64,000 nt of DNA from Clostridia bacterium (GTDB lineage Bacteria > Bacillota > Clostridia > Oscillospirales > CAG-382). A program made the translations under genes and the position numbers. Below are positions 28,663 through 37,245 of the stretch, piece by piece. The notes under the pieces were generated by a model. It made no database searches and was not told where the DNA came from. It saw only the letters and a list, made by a program, of their open reading frames with translations. Where the stretch lies: assembly GCA_017447445.1 (NCBI GenBank), contig JAFSNK010000021.1, positions 103,390 to 167,389 on the forward strand, given 5' to 3'. Every line of letters starts with the position of its first letter. Position 1 is the stretch's first letter.

Positions 28663-28691
28663 TTGACCAAATCCCTACGATGTTTTATAAT
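28663..28691 (+). promoter_or_regulatory. Sigma-A promoter of the MMPL exporter
   Basis: -35 TTGACC (28663-28668), 17-base spacer, -10 TATAAT (28686-28691), about 30 bases before the ATG. It separates vegetative expression of the exporter from the spoVA operon upstream. Confidence 0.8.
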
Positions 28692-28722
28692 CTTTTCATC
28701 AGCAGCATATCAGAGGAAAGTT

Positions 28723-31020
28723 ATGAACGCAAAAAATAAAAACGGCGGCGCCCTCGAACGGTTTACGACGGCTCTCGCTTCCTACATAATAAAATACAGA
28801 TTTATCATTTTTGCGCTGTTCGCCGCGGCGGCGGTATACTGCGCGCTTTCGGCGGGCAAAGTCCGCGTCAACAACGAGCTCACCGCCTTCCTCCCGCCCG
28901 AATCGGAAACGCGGCGCGGGATATCCGTTATGAGCGACGAATTCATAACGTACGCCTCCGCAAGCGTGATGCTCGAAGACGTCACCGCGGATGAGGCAAA
29001 AAGCGCGGCGGACGGCATCGCCTCGCTTGCACACGTGGCGGAAGCGGATTTCGACGAAACTCCGGCGCATTACCGCGGCGGTTCCGCGCTTATAAACGTA
29101 TCGTTCGACTGCGCTGAAACGAACGCCGCCGTTTCCGAAACGATGGACGAGATCAAACAGATCGTCGGAAAATACAAGTATTACACTTCTTCTTCGTTTC
29201 TGCATAACTACGGAAAACAGCTTGCCGACGAAATGATAGTCGTAATGCTCATCGCCGTGATCGTTATCCTGGCAGTACTGCTGTTCACTTCCAGAAGCTA
29301 TTTCGAAGTTATCATTTTCGGGATAGCGTTCGTATTCGCCGCGTTGCTCAACCTCGGGACGAATTACTGGCTGGGCGAGATCTCGACGATAACGAATACC
29401 GTTGCGGTCATACTCCAGCTTGCGCTTGCGATAGATTACGCTATAATATTCGCGCACAGATATCAGGACGAGCTGCTTAAAGGCGGCGGCGAACGCGAAG
29501 CGCTCACAAGTTCCCTTGCAAAATCGATGGTCGAAATTTCTTCCTCGTCTCTTACCACGATATCCGGTCTCGCCGCGCTCACGCTTATGCAGTTCCGGCT
29601 AGGATACGACCTCGGCACCGTGCTTGCGAAAGGCATAGTTTGCAGTATGCTCACGGTGTTCCTTCTTATGCCCGGACTTATATCGCTGTTCCCGCGGATA
29701 CTCAAAAAGACCGCGCACCGCAAGCTATTGCCGAATATCGAAAAATGGGGCGGGATCTTAATGAACTCAAAATACGCGTTCGTTATTCTCTTCGCGCTGC
29801 TGCTCCCGTTCGCGGTTTATTTCTCTCAGAACGCGGTATACGCGTTTTCCGACCAGTCCGTAAGCGAGATAGTCACATCCGAGCGCCGCACCGCTTTACA
29901 TAAGATAAACGATACTTTCTCGCCAAACACCTCGATAGCCGTTATAGTGCCGAAGGGCGATTATAAAAAAGAAAAAAACGTGCTCGATTCGGTCTCGTCG
30001 CTTGAAGGCGTAAAAAGCGCGCTCGGCATAGCAAGCATAGAATACGCTCCCGGAAAACCGATAACGGAAGAATACGGCAGCGCCGAGTTCGGCGGAATGC
30101 TCGGAATATCCGAGGAATACTCTTCCCTGCTTTTCGCCTCGTATGCGACGAGCAAGGGCGACTATTCGTCCTTCGCTTCACCGGACTACAAAGTGCCGCT
30201 TGTCGATATGGCTTCTTATCTTTTCGGAATAATCGACGAAGGGCTTGTGAATCTTACGCCCGAGCAGCGCGCGGTCCTTGCGGAAGTCCGCCCGCAGCTT
30301 CAGCGCGCGACCGACCAGCTTTGCGGTACCGCCCACGACAGACTGATAGTGTCCTCTTCCTACGCGGTGGAAAGCGCAGAAGCGTCCGCGCTGGTGGAAA
30401 GCATACGCGCCGCCGCGGCAAAAGAGTATCCCGCCGAGGAGATAATAATTGCCGGCGACGTTACGAGCGCCCGCGACCTGCGCAATTCCTATAAGAGCGA
30501 TTCGGTGCTGATACGCATACTCACTATCGCTTTCGTGTTTATAATACTGATGTTCACGTTCCGCAGCTTTGCCGGAGCGGCGATACTTGTATTCGTGATT
30601 CAAGGCAGTATCTGGATAAACTTTTCATTTACTTACCTGTTCGGTTCGCGTCCCTCGTTCGTTACCGATATGATAGTCTCCGCCATACAGATGGGCGCGA
30701 CCATAGACTACGCGATAGTGCTTTTCAGCCGCTACAAGGCGCTTCGCGAAAAATACGAAAAGAAGCGTGCAATGTCGCTTGCCGTGAACGAAAGTTTCCC
30801 CACGGTCATCACGTCCGGCGCTATAATGGCCGCCGCGGGACTGCTTATAGCGTTCCGTATAAGCGACGTATACGTCGGTCATATAGGGCTCGCCGTCGGG
30901 CGCGGCGCGATAATTTCCGTTATACTTGTGCTGACCGTTCTTCCTCAATTGCTCGTACTGCTGGATAAAGCGATAGAAAAAACCACTATCCGGTTCAAAC
31001 GCCGCGAAAAAACAGAATAG
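28723..31020 (+). CDS. MMPL/RND-family exporter
   Basis: RND-superfamily membrane transporter, 765 residues, with the duplicated architecture of MMPL proteins. There is one helix near residue 25-45 and an extracytoplasmic domain (about 50-165), a five-helix bundle with ALAIDYAIIFAHRYQDE, a central cytoplasmic loop, a second extracytoplasmic domain (about 375-590), and a second bundle with GATIDYAIVLFSRYK. The paired D-Y motifs are the proton-relay positions. Substrates of this family are lipids or hydrophobic compounds; none can be named here. Start at ATG 28723 behind GAGGAAAG; the earlier in-frame start overlaps the promoter. Confidence 0.92.
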   Translation: MNAKNKNGGALERFTTALASYIIKYRFIIFALFAAAAVYCALSAGKVRVNNELTAFLPPESETRRGISVMSDEFITYASASVMLEDVTADEAKSAADGIASLAHVAEADFDETPAHYRGGSALINVSFDCAETNAAVSETMDEIKQIVGKYKYYTSSSFLHNYGKQLADEMIVVMLIAVIVILAVLLFTSRSYFEVIIFGIAFVFAALLNLGTNYWLGEISTITNTVAVILQLALAIDYAIIFAHRYQDELLKGGGEREALTSSLAKSMVEISSSSLTTISGLAALTLMQFRLGYDLGTVLAKGIVCSMLTVFLLMPGLISLFPRILKKTAHRKLLPNIEKWGGILMNSKYAFVILFALLLPFAVYFSQNAVYAFSDQSVSEIVTSERRTALHKINDTFSPNTSIAVIVPKGDYKKEKNVLDSVSSLEGVKSALGIASIEYAPGKPITEEYGSAEFGGMLGISEEYSSLLFASYATSKGDYSSFASPDYKVPLVDMASYLFGIIDEGLVNLTPEQRAVLAEVRPQLQRATDQLCGTAHDRLIVSSSYAVESAEASALVESIRAAAAKEYPAEEIIIAGDVTSARDLRNSYKSDSVLIRILTIAFVFIILMFTFRSFAGAAILVFVIQGSIWINFSFTYLFGSRPSFVTDMIVSAIQMGATIDYAIVLFSRYKALREKYEKKRAMSLAVNESFPTVITSGAIMAAAGLLIAFRISDVYVGHIGLAVGRGAIISVILVLTVLPQLLVLLDKAIEKTTIRFKRREKTE

Positions 31021-31040
31021 CCGGAAACCGGCCGCATATC

Positions 31041-31070
31041 AAAAACCCTCGACTTCGGTCGAGGGTTTTT
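31041..31070. terminator. Bidirectional terminator between MMPL and ZIP genes
   Basis: Perfect 13-base stem AAAAACCCTCGAC / GTCGAGGGTTTTT with a TTCG loop (31054-31057), followed by a T-tract in either direction. The remaining 96 bases to the ZIP stop show no gene. Confidence 0.92.
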
Positions 31071-31166
31071 CTGTTTGACAGCATGTAAAACGATACGTCA
31101 TTATTCCGATAGCTCATATTGCCAACATCATAAAAAGAGCTTTACGCCACGAATCTGTTTACGTAT

Positions 31167-31949
31167 TTATCCGAGCGCCACGTCGAGCGCCATCATAACC
31201 GTGAATCCGAGCGCGAACATAACGACTCCGGTATTTGAATGCTCGCCCGCCGACATTTCGGGGATCAGTTCCTCCACGACGACGTAGATCATCGCGCCCG
31301 CAGCGAACGAGAGCAGATAAGGCATCGCGGGAACGAACAGCCCGGCGAACAATACCGTTAAAAGCGCGCCTATCGGCTCGACGGCGCCGGACAGCGCTCC
31401 GCCGAGGAACGCCTTGCCTTTCGTCTTTCCCTCCGCGTGAAGCGGCATGGAAATGATCGCGCCCTCCGGGAAGTTCTGTATCGCGATACCGATGGAAAGC
31501 GCCAGCGCGCCGCCCGCCGTGATCTCGGCGGAGCCGGAGAGGAGCCCTGCGAATACGACGCCGACCGCCATCCCCTCGGGAACGTTGTGCAGCGTGACCG
31601 CGAGCACCATCATAGTGGTCTTCTTCGCTTTGCTTTTTAATCCCTCCGCCTGTTCTGCGTTAATATGCAAATGCGGGATGATCTTATCGAGCAGGAGCAA
31701 AAACAGAATTCCGAGCCAGAAGCCGATGAAAGCGGGCAGAAACGCCCATCTGCCTTTGTCGGCGCACTGATTCATAGCCGGGATAAGAAGACTCCAGATC
31801 GACGCCGCGACCATCACCCCGCCCGCGAAACCGGTCAGCGCGCGCTGTACCGTGCGGCTCAATTGTTTTTTCATAAAGAACACGCACGCCGAGCCGAGCG
31901 CCGTTCCTATAAACGGGATCGCTATCCCTTCAGCAACTTTCAGCCACAT
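31167..31949 (-). CDS. ZIP-family divalent metal transporter
   Basis: Imports Zn, Mn or Fe into the cytoplasm. 260 residues, eight predicted helices, with the signature metal-site helices HNVPEGMAVG (TM4) and IQNFPEGAIIS (TM5), plus a histidine-containing loop (IIPHLHINAEQ). It resembles the ZupT/GufA branch. The ATG at 31949 follows AGGAG; an upstream reading from 31988 would cross a palindrome and has no ribosome-binding site. Own promoter at 32055-32083 with two matching inverted repeats in the 5' region, suggesting metalloregulation. Confidence 0.92.
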   Translation of the reverse strand: MWLKVAEGIAIPFIGTALGSACVFFMKKQLSRTVQRALTGFAGGVMVAASIWSLLIPAMNQCADKGRWAFLPAFIGFWLGILFLLLLDKIIPHLHINAEQAEGLKSKAKKTTMMVLAVTLHNVPEGMAVGVVFAGLLSGSAEITAGGALALSIGIAIQNFPEGAIISMPLHAEGKTKGKAFLGGALSGAVEPIGALLTVLFAGLFVPAMPYLLSFAAGAMIYVVVEELIPEMSAGEHSNTGVVMFALGFTVMMALDVALG

Positions 31950-31961
31950 TGATGATCTCCT

Positions 31962-31977
31962 GTCAGCCGGCGCTGAC
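31962..31977. promoter_or_regulatory. Inverted repeat upstream of the ZIP ribosome-binding site
   Basis: GTCAGC-CGGC-GCTGAC, a perfect 6-4-6 palindrome immediately upstream of the ribosome-binding site. It has the same pattern (GTYAGC-N4-GCTRAC) as the palindrome at 32038-32053. Confidence 0.5.
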
Positions 31978-32037
31978 TTGTGACGCAAATAATAAAGAGC
32001 AAAACTCTTGAATTCCGTCGTACGGTGAATAATTTCG

Positions 32038-32053
32038 GTTAGCCACCGCTAAC
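32038..32053. promoter_or_regulatory. Candidate operator just downstream of the ZIP -10 box
   Basis: GTTAGC-CACC-GCTAAC, a perfect 6-4-6 palindrome one base from the -10 element and covering the expected transcription start. It is a candidate binding site for a DtxR/MntR-type metal repressor; the regulator is not in this window. Confidence 0.55.
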
Positions 32054-32054
32054 A

Positions 32055-32083
32055 ATTATATTGAAAAGTCCTTTGTTTGTCAA
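32055..32083 (-). promoter_or_regulatory. Sigma-A promoter of the ZIP transporter
   Basis: Minus strand -35 TTGACA (32078-32083), 17-base spacer, -10 TATAAT (32055-32060), leaving a leader of about 100 bases. Confidence 0.8.
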
Positions 32084-32152
32084 TGGGTTTTGACTAAAAA
32101 GTCAATGATCCGTATTTTATACTGTTCAAATCCCGTATTTTGCCCCAAATGC

Positions 32153-32194
32153 GAAAAGAAACGCCTTTTATCGTGGTAGACAAAAGACGTTTCT
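32153..32194 (-). terminator. Terminator after tRNA-Arg
   Basis: Minus strand AGAAACGTCTTTT (32182-32194) pairs with AAAAGGCGTTTCT (32157-32169), with one G-U pair, then a TTTT tract. Confidence 0.8.
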
Positions 32195-32198
32195 ATTA

Positions 32199-32274
32199 TG
32201 GCCCGCCCTAAGGGACTTGAACCCCCGACACCCGGAATCGGAATCCGGTGCTCTATCCGCTGAGCTAAGGGCGG
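32199..32274 (-). tRNA. tRNA-Arg (CCG anticodon)
   Basis: A 76-base cloverleaf with a 7-bp acceptor stem (CCGCCCT/AGGGCGG), D-arm GCTC...GAGC, anticodon stem CCGGA/TCCGG around loop TTCCGAT (anticodon CCG, reads CGG), T-loop TTCAAGT, discriminator G and an encoded CCA. The T-stem contains two G-U pairs. It has its own promoter and terminator. Confidence 0.95.
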
Positions 32275-32287
32275 ATGTGCAAGGATT

Positions 32288-32316
32288 AATATATCACCAA
32301 ATGATTAAAGTGTCAA
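32288..32316 (-). promoter_or_regulatory. Promoter of tRNA-Arg
   Basis: Minus strand -35 TTGACA (32311-32316), 17-base spacer, -10 TATATT (32288-32293), ending 14 bases before the mature tRNA. Confidence 0.75.
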
Positions 32317-32382
32317 GACATAAATCAAATATTCGTAAACGGTTTTTGAAAATTTACTGATAACTGAATGAACCGAACGGTA

Positions 32383-32418
32383 CGGAATAAAACGGCGGAG
32401 CACGAAAGCCCCGCCGTT
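32383..32418 (-). terminator. Terminator after the DUF4956 gene
   Basis: Minus strand AACGGCGG (32411-32418) pairs with CCGCCGTT (32391-32398), followed by TTATTCC. Confidence 0.75.
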
Positions 32419-32436
32419 CGGCGTTTATGTTGCAGG

Positions 32437-33108
32437 TCACAACTGATTCTGCGTTTCGGTATACGGCAGAAGCGCGACTTCAAGGTTTCCGTTTTTAGTC
32501 CGGAGCTCGTCGATAAACGCCTTTTCCTCCGCCGGATTCTTTAACTGCACTTTATAAGAAAGCCGGAACATACTGCCCATACCGGTCGTTTTAACGCCAG
32601 CGTTCTCGAACTTTTTAAGATAGTGGGCGAAGACGTCTTCGAAAGTGCCGTTGTATTCGAGCGATTCGGGTATCGTGATGCGCAGAAGCTGATCCGCCGC
32701 CATATTTTTATGCTCGAACAGAGGCACAAGACCGAGGACCGCGAAAAGCGCCGCGAGCGCGAGCAGGATCACTACGCCGTAGCCGATATATCCCATTCCG
32801 AACGCTATGCCGGAGCCCATCGCAATGAGTATCGCGGCGATCTCTTCCGCGCTGCCCTGAGCCGAGCGGAAGCGTATGAGACTGAACGCGCCGCCGATAG
32901 CCACGCCGGCGCCGATATTGCCGTTGACGAACGTGATGACCGCCGCTACTACGAACGGGATCATTGCCGTTACGATGAAGAACCGTTTGGTCGAACGGAT
33001 ACGGAAACTCATTATCCAGGAATACAGAAAACCTACCGCGAGCGCGACGCCCGCCATAATGAAGAACTGCGACGGCGTCACGGTGGAAGAATAAATGGAA
33101 TCAAACAT
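32437..33108 (-). CDS. DUF4956 membrane protein
   Basis: 223 residues with about four membrane helices in the first 130 residues, including the family's conserved segment GGAFSLIRFRSAQGSAEEIAA between helices, and a soluble C-terminal domain (about 140-223). Function unknown. DUF4956 genes are commonly found beside VTC-domain (polyphosphate polymerase-like) and CotH genes. Here it is 15 bases after a VTC gene and ends the operon. Start at ATG 33108 behind AAGGAG; a TTG two codons earlier is possible. Confidence 0.88.
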   Translation of the reverse strand: MFDSIYSSTVTPSQFFIMAGVALAVGFLYSWIMSFRIRSTKRFFIVTAMIPFVVAAVITFVNGNIGAGVAIGGAFSLIRFRSAQGSAEEIAAILIAMGSGIAFGMGYIGYGVVILLALAALFAVLGLVPLFEHKNMAADQLLRITIPESLEYNGTFEDVFAHYLKKFENAGVKTTGMGSMFRLSYKVQLKNPAEEKAFIDELRTKNGNLEVALLPYTETQNQL

Positions 33109-33123
33109 AATCAATTCTCCTTC

Positions 33124-33822
33124 TTAAAAGTTTTGTGCCTTGAGAAGCTGTTTGCGGTACGCTTCTCCGTATTTTGAAAAACTGCCTTTGCGGATCCCGC
33201 CTTCGGAAAGGATGCCGCACAGCCACAGCGGCATAGCGTCCTGGACCTTTATTTCAAGAACCGTCCATCCCTCGTCAAGGAGCGAAATGCCGTCCATCGA
33301 TTTCGTAAGAGTAAGATCGTCGAGGCGGTAACGGGGATTTTCGTCTATGGTCAGGCGAAGGTCTCCGCACGGCTCGAAATACGCCGTCCGGTCGTAGATT
33401 ATCATACAGGACGGAACCAGAGTTTTATAGTGATCGCGGAATACCGTTATCTCTTTGTTTATCTGTCCGGGAGCGCAGATATCGCCCTCCCCCGAAAAGA
33501 ATTTGCCTACAAGCGGTATCGTCGTCTGCACGCGTCGCTTATATACGATACCGTACGCTTTGCGTTTCAGTTCGAGGAACACGGGGGATTCGTCCGTCGC
33601 GAGACCGTAGGAGCGCAGGCGTATTTTCTCTTTGAACTCCGGTTTTTCCACGCTCGTGCGGATAAGCTGATAGGTCGGCGTATCGTAGTAAAGCGACGCG
33701 ATCGAGGTCTTTCCGTACTGATCGACCTCCATATGACCTTTCAGACGTTCGCGAAGGAAATCCGTTTGTTCGGCGGTGAGCAGGTACTTCAGCTCATACC
33801 GCTTCATTACCGTGATCGCCAT
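33124..33822 (-). CDS. VTC-domain protein (polyphosphate polymerase-like)
   Basis: A 232-residue protein of the CYTH-like tunnel fold related to yeast Vtc4, which makes polyphosphate from ATP. The alternating charged strands lining the tunnel are visible: MKRYELKYLL, SLYYDT, KEKIRLRSYG, VFLELKRK, KRRVQT, IIYDRTAYF, LRLTIDEN and TVLEIKV, so the basic and acidic catalytic positions appear retained. Located between a degenerate histidine kinase and DUF4956. Whether bacterial members make polyphosphate or another polymer is not established here. Confidence 0.88.
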   Translation of the reverse strand: MAITVMKRYELKYLLTAEQTDFLRERLKGHMEVDQYGKTSIASLYYDTPTYQLIRTSVEKPEFKEKIRLRSYGLATDESPVFLELKRKAYGIVYKRRVQTTIPLVGKFFSGEGDICAPGQINKEITVFRDHYKTLVPSCMIIYDRTAYFEPCGDLRLTIDENPRYRLDDLTLTKSMDGISLLDEGWTVLEIKVQDAMPLWLCGILSEGGIRKGSFSKYGEAYRKQLLKAQNF

Positions 33823-33838
33823 ATTATCACCTCCGCCG

Positions 33839-35068
33839 TCATAAAGCTATGCGGATCGTGAATACCCCGCCGGAGACCGACGCGGACGCGCGTCCGTTGT
33901 GCGCTTTTACGGTCTGTTTTACGAATGAGAGCCCGAGTCCCGCGCCGCCTTCCTTCGCGTTCTGCAGCGTCGTGAACCTGTCGAACGCCTGGTCCGCGGG
34001 GCCGTCCGGAAGGTCGGTATCGTTGCTTGCTTCGATTATGACAGATCCGTTTTCCCGGTTCAGCTTGAAGCACGCTTTCGTTAATGCGAATTTAAGCGCG
34101 TTTTCTATAAGCTCGTCCGTGAGTTTGCTCATCCCTTCCGGATCGGCAATGACCGTAACTTCCGGCGCTATTTCCGACGTCAGTTCGATGCCGCGGGATG
34201 AGAAGCTTATCGCCGCGCGGTCAAGAGCTTCGGCAAGCTGATCCGAAAGAGAGATTTCGGCGGCGCTCATCTTTTCTTTGTCGAATATCCCGACGGAACC
34301 GAGCTTATCGACAAGCTCGTTCATTTTTGCGACCTGGCGATGCGTCGAGCGCGTCTGGTCGTCCGGTCCGTATCTGCGTTCCGTAAGTTCGGTGTTTCCG
34401 TCTATGATCGTAAGCGGGACACGGAATTCCTTGTTTGCGTTGGCGATAAAGTTCTTCTGTTTTCTGTCCGCTTCCTCAAGAGGCGCGTATATCTTTCTGC
34501 CGATGGCGAGAAGCACGAACCAGCCGATAACAAGCACCAGGACCTCGCCTATCGCGGATATTATCAGTATGCGGAAGGACGGAAGCAGCTCGCGCCCCTG
34601 GTCGATGACCGTTACGTAGGTCGTCCCGTGCTCCTTATAAACCCGATAGCGGTAGGTTCCCCTCGTCCATCCGGTCTTCTGCTTCATAAGCCCGTAAGCC
34701 CATTCTTTGGCTTCTTCCTCGGTTACTGCGGAGATATGGAAAGCGACCGTTTCGGCTTTCTCGCCGTTTTCGGAGAAGGCGACGGTGAAATACCGCAGGG
34801 ATTCGTTCATCTCGGGCGAGTCGGGTCCCATCGGTCCCATTCCGAAATCCTTGTTCCGCGGCTGATCCGGCTGGAACTGTATCCCGTCGGGCAGATTCTC
34901 CCTGTGCTCGAAAGAGCCCTGCTTATCGGCGAGCTTCTGCGTCAAAACGTCCGCGTCGCTCGCCGCCATCGTGAAGTTCACTCCGTTAATGACCGCGAGG
35001 AGCAGCGTAAGCAGAACGAATATCACGAGTATAGCGTACAGTCTGAATTTCTTTTCCGCTTTATTCAT
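33839..35068 (-). CDS. Degenerate sensor histidine kinase lacking the phosphoacceptor histidine
   Basis: 409 residues arranged like a kinase: membrane helix (about 10-34), extracytoplasmic domain (about 35-165), second helix (about 166-190), dimerisation helices and HATPase. Aligned with the neighbouring intact kinase (GHELKTP), the phosphoacceptor histidine is replaced by Lys213 in NKEFRVP. The N-box asparagine (LIENALKFA) and a GAGLGLSFVK G2 box remain, but the G1 region is weak. Probably a pseudokinase or sensor scaffold. Its ATG overlaps the receiver gene stop by 8 bases. Extracytoplasmic part rich in Met/Asp/Pro (GMGPMGPDSPEM). Confidence 0.88.
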   Translation of the reverse strand: MNKAEKKFRLYAILVIFVLLTLLLAVINGVNFTMAASDADVLTQKLADKQGSFEHRENLPDGIQFQPDQPRNKDFGMGPMGPDSPEMNESLRYFTVAFSENGEKAETVAFHISAVTEEEAKEWAYGLMKQKTGWTRGTYRYRVYKEHGTTYVTVIDQGRELLPSFRILIISAIGEVLVLVIGWFVLLAIGRKIYAPLEEADRKQKNFIANANKEFRVPLTIIDGNTELTERRYGPDDQTRSTHRQVAKMNELVDKLGSVGIFDKEKMSAAEISLSDQLAEALDRAAISFSSRGIELTSEIAPEVTVIADPEGMSKLTDELIENALKFALTKACFKLNRENGSVIIEASNDTDLPDGPADQAFDRFTTLQNAKEGGAGLGLSFVKQTVKAHNGRASASVSGGVFTIRIAL

Positions 35069-35450
35069 CTTTTTTCACCGCTTCTTTCCTTTCTTTACCG
35101 ATATTGCTTTCAAGCGTATGGCGCACGGCGTCTTTTACGCTGTCAAACGTGAACGGATATGAGAGCATACCGTCCGGAACGGGCTCGTCCGCTTTGTTCC
35201 GCAAACCGGCGGGACCGTCGGTCAGTACGACTACCGGGACGTTTTTCGCGTTCGCGCGTTCGATTATCGTTTTATGGTCGACGCGCGGTAGATTCCGGTC
35301 GAGCAGCGCGATATCGAAGCTTTCTGTCGAAAGCAGCGTTATGACCTGCGTTCCGTCGAACGCGGTGACCGTTTCTCCGAGATCGGTCTCAAGCAGTTTT
35401 TTGTAGCACTCGAGCAGGTCTCTGTCCGGTGCGGCAAAAAGTATTTTCAT
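35061..35450 (-). CDS. Stand-alone receiver-domain protein, atypical
   Basis: A 129-residue receiver with no DNA-binding output domain. Asp51 (ALLDRNLP) and the Thr of VVLTDG are kept, but the conserved lysine of the KP-F motif is Tyr (LSYPF), and the N-terminal acidic pair is altered (APDRD). Such changes usually weaken phosphorylation-driven switching. It is 19 bases downstream of the Cthe_2159-like lipoprotein and overlaps the degenerate kinase by 8 bases, so the two are expected to act together. Confidence 0.85.
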   Translation of the reverse strand: MKILFAAPDRDLLECYKKLLETDLGETVTAFDGTQVITLLSTESFDIALLDRNLPRVDHKTIIERANAKNVPVVVLTDGPAGLRNKADEPVPDGMLSYPFTFDSVKDAVRHTLESNIGKERKEAVKKDE

Positions 35451-35469
35451 GGTTCGTTCCTCGTTTCTT

Positions 35470-37125
35470 TCAAGCCGAAACGGTCACGTCGCTGTAGCAG
35501 GCGGTGCTTCCGTATGCGTTCGCGTTCGTGAAAGTGTAGGCGACGCCGTCGATATTGACGGTGTGGCTTCCTGCCGAATGCAGCGAGAGCGAATAGTTCT
35601 TTACGCCGCCGCTTGCGCTTATTCTGCCGTAGCCGAGCACTATCAGCGTACCGCCCGAGATGCTTATGGAGCCGTCCGCGTCTATCGCCGCCATATTCTG
35701 ATTATTCGGGCCTCTGGTGATAACCACGCCGCCGGTCTGATTGTAAGTGCCGTTACTGTCTATGCCGTCGGTGTCGCCGTTCGGAGATACCGTCACGTCG
35801 AGATATCCGCCCGTCACGTTGACCGAGGGAGTCGATACGCCTTTGCAGGCGTTCACTCCGTCGTCGTTCGCGGCTACAACGGTTTTGCCGCCGGAAACGT
35901 TTATCACGTTTGCTTCAAGCCCTTCGTACGCGCTGTCGACGGTTATGGTACCGCCGGAGATATTCAGGATGTTGTCCGCGTGGATCGCGTCCGCTCCGGA
36001 GACTGTCTGCTGTCCGCCCCATCCGCCGCGTCCGTCGGGGCCCTGCCTTCCGCCCGCGGTCTTGTTTTCGGGCGCGTAGACGCTCATATTGACGGTGCCG
36101 CCGGAAACGTTTATCGTGCCCTTCCCTTTCGTTCCGTCTTCGAACGACGCGCCGTAATCTGCGTGAAGTCCGTCATCGTAGGTGTGAAGCGTTATTGCGC
36201 CGTCTTTAATATTCAGCTCGTTCTGTACCTTAACGCCCTTATATGAGGTCGTCGATGCGTTTGAAGCGGTGTATCCGCTGTAAGATCCGGTATATACCGT
36301 AACTGTCGGAGCCGCGCCTTCTTCGCCCGCTGACAGCTCAAAGTTACGCGCCGCCTGGAAGCCGTCGCCCGCCGCGTAGACGGTTACCGTGCCTCCGGTA
36401 ATAACGATATCGCCTCTTGTAACGCCGTTTTTGCTGACGTCGGTGTTTTCGGTCTTAACGCCGTCGCCGTTGGTCGAGATCGCAACGACCGTTCCGCTTG
36501 TGATCTTTACGGAATCGTTGCCTTTAAGCGCGTTGTTGTACGCGGTGACCTTCAAAGCGAGATTCTGTATCTTCAGATCGTCGGTCGTGTGGATACCGTT
36601 GTTGTACCCGGCGTTTACCACCAAAGTGCCGTTTCCTTTTATCTTAAGATCGCACTTCGCGCAGATCGCGCCCTCGCCCTGATCCGCGTCGTCCGTGGTC
36701 TTTGCGGAGCGAGTGTCGTTTATCACGTTTTCCGTGCCTTTCTTTGCGGATATATCGACGCTGCCTGCGGAAACGATTTTTATCGGCGAATCGGCGCCGT
36801 AACTTACCGTCGCGCCGGATAACTCGATGACTACTTCGTCGTCCTCTCCCGCGTCGACCAGGATCTGTCCTTCAAGAAGCCCGGTCGCGGTGTAGGTTCC
36901 CGCCGAGGTGATCGTGTATACGTTTCCGGAATTCGAAAACGTTCCGTCCGCGGAAGTCATTTCAAAAGTTCCCGTCGCTTCCTGCGCAGAAATATCACTG
37001 TCCACCGCCGGCTCCGCAATTTCGTTTGCCGAGCTTGCCGTGCCGTCCGTAACGGCGCCGTTCCCGCACGCCGCAAGCCCCAGCGCAAAGATCATCGCAA
37101 TGATCATGGCAAGTATCTTTTTCAT
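35470..37125 (-). CDS. Cthe_2159-like beta-helix lipoprotein (carbohydrate-binding)
   Basis: A 551-residue exported lipoprotein: lipobox GLAAC with the lipidated cysteine at residue 20, a short acidic linker, then a long repetitive right-handed beta-helix. Repeating units of the type ISGGTITV, VNVSGGTVN and AAGDGFQA, with DDGLHAD, GDGVKT and NDDGVNA turns, mark the Cthe_2159 family, whose founding member binds acidic pectin-like polysaccharide and calcium. A Gly/Gln-rich loop occurs near residue 355-370. First gene of the operon that continues with the degenerate receiver, degenerate kinase, VTC and DUF4956. Surface location is supported by the signal sequence. Confidence 0.85.
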   Translation of the reverse strand: MKKILAMIIAMIFALGLAACGNGAVTDGTASSANEIAEPAVDSDISAQEATGTFEMTSADGTFSNSGNVYTITSAGTYTATGLLEGQILVDAGEDDEVVIELSGATVSYGADSPIKIVSAGSVDISAKKGTENVINDTRSAKTTDDADQGEGAICAKCDLKIKGNGTLVVNAGYNNGIHTTDDLKIQNLALKVTAYNNALKGNDSVKITSGTVVAISTNGDGVKTENTDVSKNGVTRGDIVITGGTVTVYAAGDGFQAARNFELSAGEEGAAPTVTVYTGSYSGYTASNASTTSYKGVKVQNELNIKDGAITLHTYDDGLHADYGASFEDGTKGKGTINVSGGTVNMSVYAPENKTAGGRQGPDGRGGWGGQQTVSGADAIHADNILNISGGTITVDSAYEGLEANVINVSGGKTVVAANDDGVNACKGVSTPSVNVTGGYLDVTVSPNGDTDGIDSNGTYNQTGGVVITRGPNNQNMAAIDADGSISISGGTLIVLGYGRISASGGVKNYSLSLHSAGSHTVNIDGVAYTFTNANAYGSTACYSDVTVSA

Positions 37126-37154
37126 CTTTCCTTATCCCCTTTTCTTAGTTTTCA

Positions 37155-37208
37155 GTATAAAACAACAACCCTCATCCGTTTGCTGTGGCCTTATCATAAC
37201 GGATGAGG
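37155..37208 (-). terminator. Terminator after the intact histidine kinase
   Basis: Minus strand CCTCATCCGTT (37198-37208) pairs perfectly with AACGGATGAGG (37170-37180), followed by GTTGTTGTTTT. It separates the two-component operon from the lipoprotein operon. Confidence 0.8.
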
Positions 37209-37245
37209 ATTGAAGAAAGATTGAAAGATTTTCAGTTTTTGAAAT

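Noticed and set aside
35470-37125. Possible tandem DNA repeats in the beta-helix lipoprotein gene
   Set aside because: The periodicity is in the protein (SGGT, DDG turns), not in near-identical DNA units, so it is not annotated as a repeat.
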